The notes below the pieces were generated by a model, which was given only the letters and a program-made list of their open reading frames with translations, did not search any database and had not been told where the DNA came from. Position numbers and translations under genes: made by a program. From positions 52,806,398-52,870,397 of the forward strand of contig NC_080410.1 in assembly GCF_030265065.1 (NCBI RefSeq): DNA of 64,000 nt. Direction: 5' to 3'. Below, one piece after another: positions 47,766 to 59,036 of the stretch (the first letter of the stretch is position 1; each line of letters begins with the position of its first letter). Origin of the DNA: Corythoichthys intestinalis. Taxonomy: Eukaryota > Chordata > Actinopteri > Syngnathiformes > Syngnathidae.

Positions 47766-50700
47766 TCAGGGTCTTAGCAGCCCCCACTTCAAGGCCAGCA
47801 GGACCTGCGGAGGAAGCCTCTCCTTGGGCTTCTTGAACTTGTCCTTCTCCTGGCGCAGGACCCTCAGCACTTCCACGGGGTCCGTCTTCCCCGTGAACTT
47901 TTGCACCCCTTCCTCCCTGCGTTCAAAACAAATGCGGCGTCAGACAAACGTCTGGCGAGGCGAGGCAAAGCTCACGTACGTGAGACGGAGAAACGGGTTG
48001 TATTGGAATTCCTCCCGCAGGGTGGAGGGCACCGTCGGCTTGTCCTCGTCATCTCTCGCCTTTGAACGCATACGGCAGACGTTTGTGATCAGAGTGGAAT
48101 TTGTGATCAAGATGGAGGAATGTGCAGTAGCCCACCCTGGCCCAAGTCAGCATTTCCTGAACCTTCTTGTTGTCCGGCTCCACCAGCAGAGCAAACTTCA
48201 GGTTCTTGACGGTGTATTCGTGTCCGCAGAACACTTTCTACGGCAGACGGAGTTAAATAAAAAGGGTGACCCAGTGGCCTGGACAATACATGAGCGGTAC
48301 CGGAGAGATGCAAAAACCATCATGAAATGTTCCATAAACAATCAAATATTTGTTGTCGGCTCAAATGAAGCAGGGGATGCGATTCTATGGTCAGAAAACA
48401 CGATGAGTCTGATGATGATGATGATTCTCAATGTAAAAAAAAAAACAACAAAAGAAATCCAGACTTAATGACTCACTGCTCAATCACAAACCGGAATACA
48501 CAGTTCTGTGACGTGAGGGCAGCCGTCAGAAAATGTGAAAATAACATCCAATGGACAGGGATGACGAGCGTGCGTCAGGTTTGAACGGTTCGGCAAATCT
48601 AGCGCTCTCCAACGAGGATTAGTGCAGGCTTTCGGCAAAATGCTTATTCAGGGTACCCGCGGGTTATTAAAAGTATTAAAAAAGCATTGAATTTAGTTTT
48701 CCATGATTAAAGGTATTGAAAGCATTAAATTAGCTGTCGTAAGTCTGGAATTTTTTCACAGTGGTTTTAATTTTCAAGAACATCTCAGTGCAACCTAAAT
48801 TATATTCGTGACGAAGCTTTTTTTTTTTTTTTTAAATCCAAGATGACGTGTAGAATTTTTACGATGCGCTGCACCTCATGCGTGCGCGCCGTTAGCATCA
48901 TTAGCATTAACATCATAACAGCAGGCAATCGCACAGTACTGTGTGCTAACGCAAGGAACTGCTCAGATGCCTTAGTTGTTATGTTCGACGAAAGCCTCAA
49001 CAAGACAACCAAGTCCAAACAGTTGGACCAGCATGTGAGGTATTGGATCGGCGACCAAGTCGCATCCAGATATTTTGGGTCGCAGTTTATGGGTCATGCG
49101 AAGGCAGTGGACCTGCTTAACATTTCAAAATAAGTTGCCAATTTCTCTACTTAAAATGTGTTAGATACAATAATGTATGTCTGCACGGTTTGCCTTTCAA
49201 ATGAATGAATTTCGCAGTTTTAACTCAAGAGTTAGCCATGTTCAATGGGGTATTGGCAGGTGCACTAGCCTTAGCATGGATAAACCGGAGTCGTAGATTC
49301 ACCATCACTCTCAGATACACAACACGGTTGACACTGTCTATTATTGGAACGAGTGCGGGGCAACGTACTAACGTTGATCTGAATAACATGGCATGGTGAC
49401 AGGCAAATTATAATGTAGGTGATGGTAAAACACCTCCTGGTATATTTAAATGTTTTTCTTGATTAAATAAGAGTATGGATTTTCTCTATCTGATTAAAAG
49501 AAATGTCTTCAATAGCTAACAAAGGATTAACATGTGTTTTTTATACTCCTTGTAATGTGATTAGAAAAAAACAATTACCAAGGGAAATGGTCATGTGTAG
49601 CTTTTTTATTTTGTGGTAATTAATGGTAAACTACTCCTATTTAGTGGCTGTTTTTGAAACTTTCACTGCCAATTGCAAGCACTTTACAGTTAAGGTGGCC
49701 AATTTGACAATTACCTACCTACCACCTTGACTAGGTCCTCTTAAGAGGGAAACCTGTTGTATTGCAAAGTGTAAAATCCATTTTATCCTGGGAAAAAAAT
49801 TCTGAAATGTTTTAATTGTATCTTCAATAAATGTGCATTCTTTTGTCAAACACACTTAGTAATTGAGGTTAAATTTGATGTTCAGTGCTTTATTTTTTTT
49901 AATATAATTCAATATTATCTAAATAACGGATGCGAAAAAAGTATTCATTTTCAGTTGAAATGGCATTAAAAAAAAAGGTCTAAAAGTCTTGAATTTAGAT
50001 TTATCAATCCTGGGGGGACAGTGTTATTCTCGTTTTGGTGATAAAAGGTCACTCGTGTTTTCCGAGAGCCGAAATGTCACGGCGTACCGAATGCGGGTTA
50101 GAAGCCAAACGACCTTACAGTTTCCTGCGGCAGGGAGCCCAGCGCCTGAGTGAGATTGCGGTACATCTGCTCGGCCGAGCCCTCCAGAAACTTCCCGCAT
50201 CCGGCGATAAACAGCGTATCCCCTACGGACGGGAGGTCGGCGTTTTAAGAAAGGGTCGCGCGGTTCTCGCGGCCGGCCGGCCGGCCGGCGCACTCGACAA
50301 ACCTGTGAATACAGCGGGGGCATCGGCGCACTCGTCCTCCCAAACAAAGTAGCACATGTGTCCGGCGGTGTGGCAGGGAGTGAACAGGCATCTGACGTTG
50401 ATGGAGTTGAACTGCAAAAAAAAAAAGAATTCAAATATCAAAACGGAATATGTCGGCTTCCGTTTGCGTACCTTGAGTTCCTGAGCGTCGGTCACTTTAT
50501 CGGTCAGACCGTCGATGCGCTCGTCTCCGCCGTACACCTTCAGGCCGGGTATCTCCTTCAGCAAGGCCTCGTTTCCGTGAGCGTGGTCCCTACGACAAAA
50601 GCGCTCGGATTGGACACTCGCAAGGCTGCTCGTTATGTTAAGTACACTACACCAACTGCCTCAAGGTACAATGCCACTGACTTTGGAGTTTGCAGGCAGG

Positions 50701-51025
50701 CAGCGAAGGATTGTTTGGGAACTCACCTGCCTTACCTGTACACCAAAAAGCTGACACTTACGGTCTTTTATCGAGACGAACACATACTGTACCAGTGATG
50801 ATGTGTGGTGAGAACAGCCACCAGGGTCAACTCCTCTCTCTTCACAATTTCCAGAAGCTGGAGGAGAATGAGGAAAATTTCAAGTCAGTTGCCCTGCCCG
50901 ATGGAGGCACGTCGGCTCACCCTGTGAGGAACCGCGGGGTCCACAGCCAAGGCCTGTTTGGTCTGCTCCTCTATGACCAAGTACATGTAATTGTCTTCCA
51001 GGATGGAGATCACCTTTACCCTCAT
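47766..51025 (-). CDS. haghl: Hydroxyacylglutathione hydrolase-like protein (glyoxalase II family)
   Basis: A metallo-beta-lactamase-fold thioesterase, predicted to hydrolyse S-D-lactoylglutathione. Eight exons: 51025-50921, 50857-50793, 50589-50472, 50411-50303, 50222-50119, 48237-48136, 48059-47980, 47916-47766; 277 aa. It starts [20 protein letters not shown], without an organelle leader. Metal ligands are present: [37 protein letters not shown] and [15 protein letters not shown]. The C-terminus ([29 protein letters not shown]) ends in ALKWGLLRP, longer than in the neighbouring hagh. Assigned haghl rather than hagh by adjacency to ciao3 (as in human NARFL-HAGHL) and by [16 protein letters not shown]. 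Intron 5 is large and holds a transposon remnant. Confidence 0.92.
48649..50020 (+). mobile_element. Probable hAT-like remnant in haghl intron 5
   Basis: Begins near CAGGGTACCCGCGGGTTATT with repeated AAAAGTATTAAA words and ends near AAAAGTCTTGAATTTAG...CCTGGGGGGAC, sequences that recur in a common fish repeat. Inside, 48843-49133 (plus) encodes [20 protein letters not shown], then [17 protein letters not shown], a segment that recurs in fish transposon-derived ORFs. Terminal repeats match poorly, so limits and superfamily are uncertain. Confidence 0.45.
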
Positions 51026-51221
51026 GGCCTCCCCTAACTCGCATACATGCGCACTGGCAGAAATCGACGACGAGGGCGTGAATTACATCGTCCGCGGTCA
51101 AGCTAAGTGAAGCTAACAGGTGAACGCTAATGTATTAGCGTCTGGACGGTTCAGTTAGCGCGGCAATTCAACCGAACGAAGTCAATAACTAAACAACAAG
51201 ATAGGTTTAGCCGCCGTTGTG

Positions 51222-51227
51222 TTTATT
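51222..51227 (-). promoter_or_regulatory. Candidate polyadenylation signal of hagh
   Basis: AATAAA on the minus strand about 600 bp beyond the hagh stop codon and 200 bp upstream of the haghl start. It is the only clear hexamer seen in this gap. If used, the two genes are separated by less than 200 bp. Confidence 0.4.
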
Positions 51228-51828
51228 GGGAAGGACAATTGACTGAAAGGCTTTCCGCTGTGTGTGTGTAACACCCGCAAAACTAGACTTTCAAAACAAC
51301 ATTCTTTCAGTTCAAGATATCGCGAGATGATAGCGCTAACTTCACAAGACATTTTAATCAAACCAGGAACACAGAAAACACGAACGCCGCTGAAAAAAAC
51401 AAACAATTGCTTTTTCCACCACAATAATATATATTAGCTTAACGGATAAGAGTTTCTGTACATAATCAACAGTATTGTGACAAACATTAGGCCAAATGAC
51501 AATTTCCGAACGATATTATTGCTTTCAGAAAGGAAAAAAAAAAAGAAAAGATACTGCTTATTTCATGTACTCTCGCACAAATGCGTGCCTCATTCACAAT
51601 ATCATTGAAACGCTAAGCGGAAATGATCTTGATAATAACAGTTTTAAAAGCATAAATATTGATAAAACACAACTATTGGTTTCGTTGAAAGCGGTCATTC
51701 GACGGCCATCGTCCCACAGCCGACCGCGACTTTGAGTGCCAGTTTGTAGCTTTACTTTGGGCTCAAAGTGCACAAGTTTGGTTGCAAAAGTTGGAAATGA
51801 TGTCATCGTTTGGCAGTAAAAGCAGCCA

Positions 51829-54800
51829 TCACTCTTTCGGCACTCGGAAGGCATCCTTCTCTTTACGAAGGCTCCTCATGGCTTCGATCGGGTCGGTCTG
51901 CTCGACGTGGTCTTGTACGGACTTCTCTCTGCGGAACGAGCACGTTTCAGTGACGGAGACTGATTTTTGAATATTCAAAACGGATCGCCGCTCGGCGGAC
52001 GTACTTGACTCTCATAAACGGGTTAAATGTCAATTCGTCCCCCAAAGTGGACGGGACGGTGGGCTCGCCCTTGCTGCATTTCTCCTGCGGAAATCCACTC
52101 AAATCAGCTCCCGTCGACAACCGCTAGGACGGCGCGGGCGGACTCGTCCGTACCTTGGCCCAGACCAGCCTCTCCTGAATGTCTTTGTTGTCCGGTTCGA
52201 CGCAGCGCGCAAACTTCAGATTGCTGACGGTGTACTCGTGACCGCAGTACACTCGCTGGAATAGCAAACACACGTCTTCGTATGCGCTAACAGGTTTAAG
52301 CTCGGCTCGTTTCCGGTCGGCCGGGTACCGTTTCGGCTGGAAGGCGGCCCAGAATTTCAATCAAGGCTTTGTACATCTGCTCCGCGGTGCCCTCAAAGAA
52401 TTTCCCGCAACCGGCACTAAACAGAGTGTCCCCTGAATGAAACGAAAAACAACAACGTTTACCCTTAAGGCCGACTTGTTGGAAAAAAGTTGCGCGTCGT
52501 ACCCGTGAAAACCGCCGGAGGCTCGGAGCTGTCGTCTTTGGTGACGTAGTAGCAGATGTGGCCGGTCGTGTGGCACGGCGTGAACAGACATTTGACGTTA
52601 AGTGAGCCCACCTGGGGAAAGAATGAGGTGAACAAAAATAAAAGATACACGTGACGGTTCTTACTTTCAAGTTGCTGGAGTGAGAGACTTTCTTTGTGAT
52701 GGCATCGACTCGATCGTCTCCTCCGTACACCTTCAAGCCGGGCATTAGCTTCACCATCTTCTCATTTCCACCAGCGTGATCCCTTACAATAAGATTGTTG
52801 AACCTATTCACTGCTTGATCGGGGTGGGGGGACAACAACTCCTGATTGGTAGCCATTTTACAGATTTTTCTTTTTTTTAAACTCAATATCTTTTCTGGGT
52901 TTCAACCGACCCTTTTACATGACATGTAATAGCGAACCACACAAATGCCATTTTTGGACCGTGACGTTGCTGTCGTAATGCGCAAGTGGGACATTATAGA
53001 CACGTACCCCCTCGCATACAATTTCTGTTTGTTTTCCCTGGTAATCTTTAACAAAAGAACATGCCGATCAAACACTGCTGCTATGAAACTTGTAAAAACG
53101 ATTAGGCATTATGACATATGAAGGATGTTTCCTTCATACGTTTCCCGAAGCCAAAAACTCTGAGGAAAAATTGTGAAGAATGGATCAACTTGCGCGGACA
53201 TCCAAAAGACCAGTTTAACGCCAGTTAAATAGTGTACTGTACAAATCCTATTTTTAGAGTGTGAAGTTGCCATCGTCATACGGAAGTTGGTCATTATAGA
53301 CACGCCCTCGCATACAATCCATGTTATTTCGGCTCGTTTTCTCCAGTAATCTTTCAAATAAGAACGTGCCGAGTCAACGCTGCTGCTATGGAACTTGTAG
53401 AAATGATTCTAGACATTACGACATATGAAGGATGTTATCTTGATATGTTTCCCAAAACCCAAAAAAATGTGAAGAATGGATCAACTTGCGCGGACATCCA
53501 AAAGACTAGTTTAACGCCAGCAATGTGGAGCCATTCACCTTCATATGCAGTAAACATTTTGTTGAGAGCCATGGTCCTACAGAGTACGACGAGGTAAGCC
53601 ATTTTGACTTATTTTTAGCGTGGCGTTTTGCTGTGCTGCTTCTGGCTGACAATGAATGACCCGAAAAAAAGGAAAAGGGGTATCTGACCGCCACTGTTAC
53701 CTTTTCTGTTGTATAAAAAAAACAAGAAAATAAAAGTGTTCGTTGGCTGTCACGGAGTAGCATTTGCGATCGCAATACAAAACTAGCAATGTAAATTGCC
53801 CCCAAGAACGGTCAGAGACGTAAAACAACCAGAGGACATAATATATAAGAAAGACAGGGCATATGGTGGTAAAGGATAGATTGTTCAAACAGGATAAATT
53901 CATTGTCAGTGGCGTAAGAAAAAGGTGTCGATTAAAAAGCTACCTCTGGATCGGGTCGGCTCTTTTTCAGCCCTCGACACTCAAGCCGTCCGTCTCTTGA
54001 ATTGAACATTTGTATGCTTCCACATCTTTACTGGTGAATTTGGCACCAGGGACATCATTTTTGGACAGAATTAGCTCAGTAAACATCTCGTCCGTACGCT
54101 ATTCCCATGCATTTAGCACGAGGGACAAACGGGGGGGGGGTTGACCCGCCGAGCCACAATGGCTAACGTTATGAATATTAACGAGCAAAAGGGACGTGTT
54201 GCTTTTGGTACGCCATTGACAGTAGAAAAATCCAATTCTGATTCTGAAAATGTGTCCATTTCCTACTGAAATTTGCCAATAAGTGGGATGGCATCGCTGC
54301 TTGCAACAAGCAGTTGTATCAAGGCAGCTTACCAGTGGTGATGGGTGGTCAGAATTGTGGTGAGCTTGACCCCGTGTTTTCGGACGGCCTCTACAACCTG
54401 CAGCCAACCAGCAGAAAATTCAATCACATCCAGCCATTCTTATCCGCTTAGACCTTAGATCATTCTTAGACCTTAACGGGCTCCACCGGGTCCACGACAG
54501 CTGCTTCTTTGGTGTCCGTGTCGATGAGCAGGTACATGTAGTTGTCGCTGAGAGCCGGCAAGAGTTCAACCCTCATGTCGCCTTGTTCAACCAGGGAAGT
54601 TTTCCTCACGGTACTGTGCAGGAGAGCCGCCGCTTTGGCTACGGGAGCTTCGGGAAAACAGATGTTACGTAAGAGACGGCGTGTTTGTTACCAGCAGTCT
54701 TCACGTAACAACAACTCGTTTTCGAATGTCGACCAAATGTGTAAGAAGACGCTGAAATGTGCGTATTTCCTTCGTCCCTACCGAGTTTTAAGCTTGCAGC

Positions 54801-54866
54801 AGCTCCTATCAGAGTAGAGGCGCTCCCTACGAGTGATCTGAGTAACATTACAGTATGGAAGCTCAT
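51829..54866 (-). CDS. hagh: Hydroxyacylglutathione hydrolase, mitochondrial (glyoxalase II)
   Basis: Hydrolyses S-D-lactoylglutathione to D-lactate and glutathione, the second step of methylglyoxal detoxification. Nine exons: 54866-54782, 54647-54472, 54397-54333, 52782-52665, 52611-52503, 52432-52329, 52255-52154, 52084-52005, 51928-51829; 312 aa (human about 308). Exon 1 and the start of exon 2 encode a basic, hydroxylated leader ([20 protein letters not shown], then [20 protein letters not shown]) followed by the conserved internal Met of the cytosolic form, [19 protein letters not shown]. Ligands: [51 protein letters not shown]. It ends FRVPKE. Two in-frame starts (54866, 54848) are possible; I list the first. 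Exon 2 has a weak GTCTAA donor. Head to head with fahd1 as in mammals. Confidence 0.94.
52928..53227 (+). repeat. Partial copy of a P-like THAP-bearing repeat
   Basis: About 300 bp duplicating the first part of the adjacent repeat at 53228-54217: both start (A)ATAGYG(A/T)AC, then share GCAAGTGG...ACACG, CATGCCGA and GGATCAACTTGCGCGGACAT. Together they form a direct tandem in hagh intron 3. Confidence 0.55.
53228..54217 (+). mobile_element. P-element-like (THAP) non-autonomous repeat, copy A
   Basis: Starts AATAGTGTACTGTACAAATC and ends with the inverse of a similar terminus (AATGGCGTACCAAAAGCAAC read backwards), suggesting short inverted repeats. The start encodes decayed THAP-finger pieces: CYGTC-like, [19 protein letters not shown] and a C...H end. 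Copy B at 60428-61484 is similar along its whole length. THAP plus short terminal repeats suggests a P-element relative; the transposase catalytic region is absent. Confidence 0.5.
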
Positions 54867-55424
54867 CACCTGGTAGGCGTGTGGAATAGAAAAGTTGTTT
54901 CGCGGTTTACTTCCGCCTCTGTCGTCATTCACCCCGCAGGCTCTACTAATCGAAATCGGGGGAGTGGATGGAGGTCTATCGTTTATTCAATGGCACAGTG
55001 TATTGAATGTGTTTTTATGCTGATCCTTCGACTATTTAGTTGATAACAATTCGGGTTCGCTGGTGTAGACGGCTTGGTTTTTGTTGCGTATGGCGGGAAA
55101 GCAAAGTACTTCTCTTTCAGATGTGGCACAAGACCGGCGCTCGTCCCCGTCCGTTGGCTCACAGCGCTCTGCATCAGACATCTAGTTACAGTGTATATAT
55201 GATTTCTACACTGATACTTGCCGCCGATAATACGACTATAAAACGCCATTTGTTACGGGGAGAATACTTTTTAAAAAGAGAGAGAGAGAGAGAGAGAGAG
55301 AAATGTCTCTTTAAATGAAGGCTGTCTGAGTTCCTCCAAGATTGTCCCGTCGGACTCGCCGTAGCTTAATATTTAAGTTCGACTTTGGTCAAAGTTGACT
55401 CTGCGACTGAAACTTTTGACAACA
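54867..55424. promoter_or_regulatory. Shared head-to-head promoter region of hagh and fahd1
   Basis: The hagh start (54866, minus) and the fahd1 start (55425, plus) are 558 bp apart and divergent, the arrangement known for human HAGH-FAHD1. It contains a (GA)n microsatellite at about 55279-55301. No TATA box was recognised. Confidence 0.6.
55279..55301. repeat. (GA)n microsatellite
   Basis: A pure GA dinucleotide run of about 11-12 repeats, located about 125 bp upstream of the fahd1 start codon, so it may lie in its promoter or 5' UTR. Confidence 0.9.
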
Positions 55425-56090
55425 ATGTCGGCAGGAAATCTTTCCCGATTTTGGGAATGGGGCAGAAAAATCATTTGCGTGGGCCGAAACTACGCGGAGC
55501 ACGCCAAAGAGCTGCAAAACGCCGTTCCCGCGGAGCCGCTGCTGTTCTTGAAGCCGCCCTCCGCCTACGTCCGAGAGGGTTCGCCCATCTTGGTGCCCTT
55601 CTACTCCGGCCAGCTGCACCACGAGGTGGAGCTCGGGGTGGTGATCGGCAAGGGCGGCTCGGCCATCCCTCGATCGGCCGCCATGGAGCACGTCGCCGGC
55701 TACGCGCTGTGCTTGGACATGACGGCCCGGGACGTCCAGGACGAGTGCAAGTCCAAAGGTCTGCCCTGGACGCTCGCCAAGGCCTTCGACACCTCCTGCC
55801 CGGTCAGCGAGTTCGTCCCCAAGGAGCGCATCCCCGAGCCGGGCGACGTCCGACTCTGGCTGAAGGTCAACGATCAGCTGAGACAGAGCGGAAGCACCTC
55901 CCAGATGATTTTCCCCATCCCTTACCTCATCAGTTACATCAGCGACTTTATCACCCTGGAGGAGGGCGACCTCATCCTGACCGGGACCCCCGAGGGGGTG
56001 TCGGCCGTGCGAAAGCATGACCGACTGCAGGCCGGTATCGAGGGGATCGTCACCATGACTTTCACAGTTGACACGAAAGATCGCCGCTAG
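55425..56090 (+). CDS. fahd1: Acylpyruvase / oxaloacetate decarboxylase FAHD1, mitochondrial
   Basis: FAHD1 is a fumarylacetoacetate-hydrolase-fold enzyme that cleaves acylpyruvates and decarboxylates oxaloacetate in mitochondria. A single-exon gene of 221 aa (human 224), as in mammals. I chose ATG 55425 (MSAGNLSRFWEWGRKIICVG); a longer frame upstream has only a TTG. Metal-binding residues are intact: Glu67 and Glu69 in QLHHEVELGVV and Asp98 in CLDMTARDVQDE, corresponding to human Glu71, Glu73 and Asp102. Other family blocks: GRNYAEHAKEL, KGLPWTLAKAFDTSCPVSEF, QMIFPIPYLISYIS and LEEGDLILTGTPEGV. A long ORF on the opposite strand is a shadow. Confidence 0.97.
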   Translation: MSAGNLSRFWEWGRKIICVGRNYAEHAKELQNAVPAEPLLFLKPPSAYVREGSPILVPFYSGQLHHEVELGVVIGKGGSAIPRSAAMEHVAGYALCLDMTARDVQDECKSKGLPWTLAKAFDTSCPVSEFVPKERIPEPGDVRLWLKVNDQLRQSGSTSQMIFPIPYLISYISDFITLEEGDLILTGTPEGVSAVRKHDRLQAGIEGIVTMTFTVDTKDRR

Positions 56091-56652
56091 CTCCTGATCT
56101 CAACTTAAACTCGCTGCTCGTCAAATCGTCACCTCGGCGATGTTTAGGAATTCCACTTCATCTGACACGTTTTTCCAGCAGAGGGCGGCGATAGACCCGT
56201 TTTGCATTGATTCAGGCGGAAGGTGGAAAACCAACGGAAAGCTCGACGTTTTCAAATGAGAAATTCAAAATCACATTCCTAGAAAATCAAAGCTTGTCAC
56301 AGTTGACTATCAGTACAGCATATGTCACATTGTCTCTTGTCCATCTTAATCATTTGCCATTGCTCAAAAATAGGTTGATTTTGTTTTTTTTTCTTCTTCA
56401 AGATTTAAATGAAGCACCCCAAAATGACTGGAACAATTTAGCGTCAATGCAACAAAATATTTCTTGAACACTGTATTCAAAACTGTACAAATGACAAAAC
56501 ATGATGGATTAAGTTACAATTGCAAAATAGAATCAAATTGGTGCAAAACATCCTATTTTTTTATGACTGTATTTTGTTATGATGAAATGTTCCAAGATAA
56601 AAGCTGCGCTGTTAAAACAGAGGCCTGTCGGCCTTCAACTTGGGTGTTTGCT
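56091..56652. other. fahd1 3' flank
   Basis: Likely holds the fahd1 3' UTR. AT-rich with short T-runs. No coding content recognised. Confidence 0.4.
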
Positions 56653-56771
56653 AGGGTTGCCGACAGTTCCGGATTGCGTGGGACGTCCTGGAATTTAGGA
56701 CGTTCGGATTGGTACCGCCGGCGAACTTGAAACTCCGGCTTGTTCCACGCAATCCGGGACTGTCGGTAACC
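56653..56771. repeat. Short palindromic MITE
   Basis: About 120 bp whose ends are inverted: GGGTTGCCGACAGTTCCGGA at the left and, reading the right end backwards, GGGTTACCGACAGTCCCGGA. No coding content. It abuts the hAT-like repeat that follows. Confidence 0.6.
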
Positions 56772-57373
56772 CAGTGGTTCTTAACCTTGCTAAAGGTCAC
56801 GAACCCCACGACTTTTACTGGTGCATTCACCGAACCCTTTGGAATTTCATAATAAAGCCTTTTTTTTTTTTTTTTTACAAATTCAAAACCTAGAAAGCTA
56901 AAATCGCCATGAATTCCTGCTCAAATTTCTTCCAGATTTCAAATTCACGACTAATAATTTTGCCTTTTGCTGTTGATTTTCACATTGGAAAATGAAAGTC
57001 AATTTCATACTGTTCCTTTTGTTGTTTTAATGTCTACATTCTGATTTTATTGTCACATCTGTGCATCACATATTGTTTTCATGGCGTAGAATGATGCAAA
57101 TGTTTATTTTCTTGAATCATCTACACCGTTCATGCTGTCTGTAGGTCTGTTATACTTCCTCATACCAAGTGCCAGTCAACCGTCCACTGAGCAAACCGAT
57201 CTCTCCTCCCATTGGATAGAGGGCTAGCATTTGAAAGAAATGGAGTAAAGCCTCTAAATTGAGGGCAAACTAGTCCAAAACCTGGTCTAAAACGTCACTT
57301 TCCGAGATTGAGTTCAAAATAGGGCTCTGTGTTTCTTAACCTTCACCGAACCCCCCCCAGTTAAAAACGGCTG
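56772..57373 (-). repeat. Non-autonomous hAT-like repeat, copy 2
   Basis: Begins CAGTGGTTCTTAACCTTGCT and ends with the inverse of CAGCCGTTTTTAACTGGGGG. It is the complete version of the repeat truncated at 14150-14568, in opposite orientation. No ORF of transposase type. Confidence 0.6.
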
Positions 57374-59028
57374 CCCTAGTGTTTGCACAGGACTCTGTTT
57401 GGCACTGACAGTCTATCGGACCCCGCTGCTCGCTCGGATTGGTCGGGACACGTTTCCCATGCCGGCGGTCACGCTCCGACACCAGCTTTCTGCTTCAGTA
57501 CAAGAATCGGATTTGCCGCCACGAGATCGCTTTTCCGTTCCGACCCGCGCTCTCGGCTTTTATGAAGAATGATTTTGTGTCTGATCATTTGGGCTCGTTA
57601 GATGTCCCGCGGCTGGACACGTGCACTTACGGTGTGGTTTTCACAGGCCGCTCCGCTTTCAGGATCCATCTGAAGCCGTGCTACAGTCTTAGAAGTGTGA
57701 GAGCATCGCTTTCGGTCACCTATAAGTCGCCTCACGCTGAACACCAGTCAACGTGTACAGCGTGCCGGCGGCAGCGGTGCCAAAAAGTTGGGCGCGTTCA
57801 ACCGCGGAATGACATTTCCAGATGAATTGGAAATGTAGCGTGCTTGTGACAACAAGCTATCCTGAGACCAGAACTCACCTAGACCCGAGACGGTGACCCT
57901 AACCCTATAACCAACGATCCAGTTCGTTTGATTTGGCGGCTGCAGTGCCTCCCAATTCAAATGAATTGGACAACATATGATGTGTTGCCACGCGAACGAC
58001 GGAGAAGTCGTATAAATTGTAAGCATTTTTCTGCACTACACTACAATTTGTTGCTGTAAGTCAAAGCGATTGTACAAAAGGCCGCGGTGGGTCCTGGTCT
58101 TGGTCCGACAGGTCCAGAACAGACCGTTCAAGCGGTGAGGAATCTGCTCAAACAAGCAGCACCTGACTGCAATCAACTGATGACACTTGTAAAACACCAG
58201 ATTGGTGAAAAGGTTAGATTGGAATGAAATCCAACACCCCTGCCGTGAGCGAACACAGAAGCCCGTTATTGGTTCCCCTCACAACAGTTACATTCTAAGG
58301 GAACATTTGGAAAGGATCTTGCACTTAGCTGCGTGTGCGTGTTGGGAAAATCAGCATTTTGTACATTGCGTGCGGCGCTCAACGTCACCAGACTTTGCTG
58401 TGGTAAAAGGCATGGGAAAAAAACAAGTGAGTCAGGGAGGACACATGAACGCGATCGCACACGAGACTCGCACTAGATGAAGTCTCATCACCTTTGTGAC
58501 AAACTAAGCATTCGCCAGCGACAAATACCAGATGAAACCACAATGCCAGACAGTTGGTTCCTTTTTACAGGCCAAGTTAAAGCTGTGCCAAAAGCTATCC
58601 CAAATCTCTTTGATTTTCAACTGAGCAGCTGCACGCGTTGCGTCGAAAGAACCCGGCCGTGTCGCAGAACGAACACGTTCAATGTGGCCCGGGAGTTCCT
58701 AAAAAGCCACACAGAAAACAACTTCCACATCGGGCGTATTTTTACTTTTGAGAAACCCTCGCCGTGAGAACTTTTCATTTGCTCGGCAACCGAATCCTTG
58801 TCACCTTAGTCGTTTTGTAAACAAGCGTGCAAGGAAACCTTTCCAGGAAAAAAAAAATAGTCGAGGCAAAATCAAGCTTTTGTCATGCCTAAACGTTCCT
58901 TCATTTGGAATCTCATAGAGCCGAATGACTTTCTCGTCAATTACAGTCGGGAGTCCCCAAAAACCACAAAGAGAGAAAAATCTTCCCTCAATTTAAGAAG
59001 ACACGGTGGAAAATGTGTCTTCATTTGT
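57374..59028. other. Intergenic region fahd1-hs3st6, nothing recognised
   Basis: Mixed-composition intergenic DNA. ORFs of up to about 128 codons occur but none has recognisable domains or splice context. Confidence 0.5.
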
Positions 59029-59036
59029 GGTTAGAG

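Noticed and set aside
55389-56018. 209-codon ORF antisense to fahd1
   Set aside because: Complement of a GC-rich coding exon; no recognisable domain, while the sense strand is a complete FAHD1.
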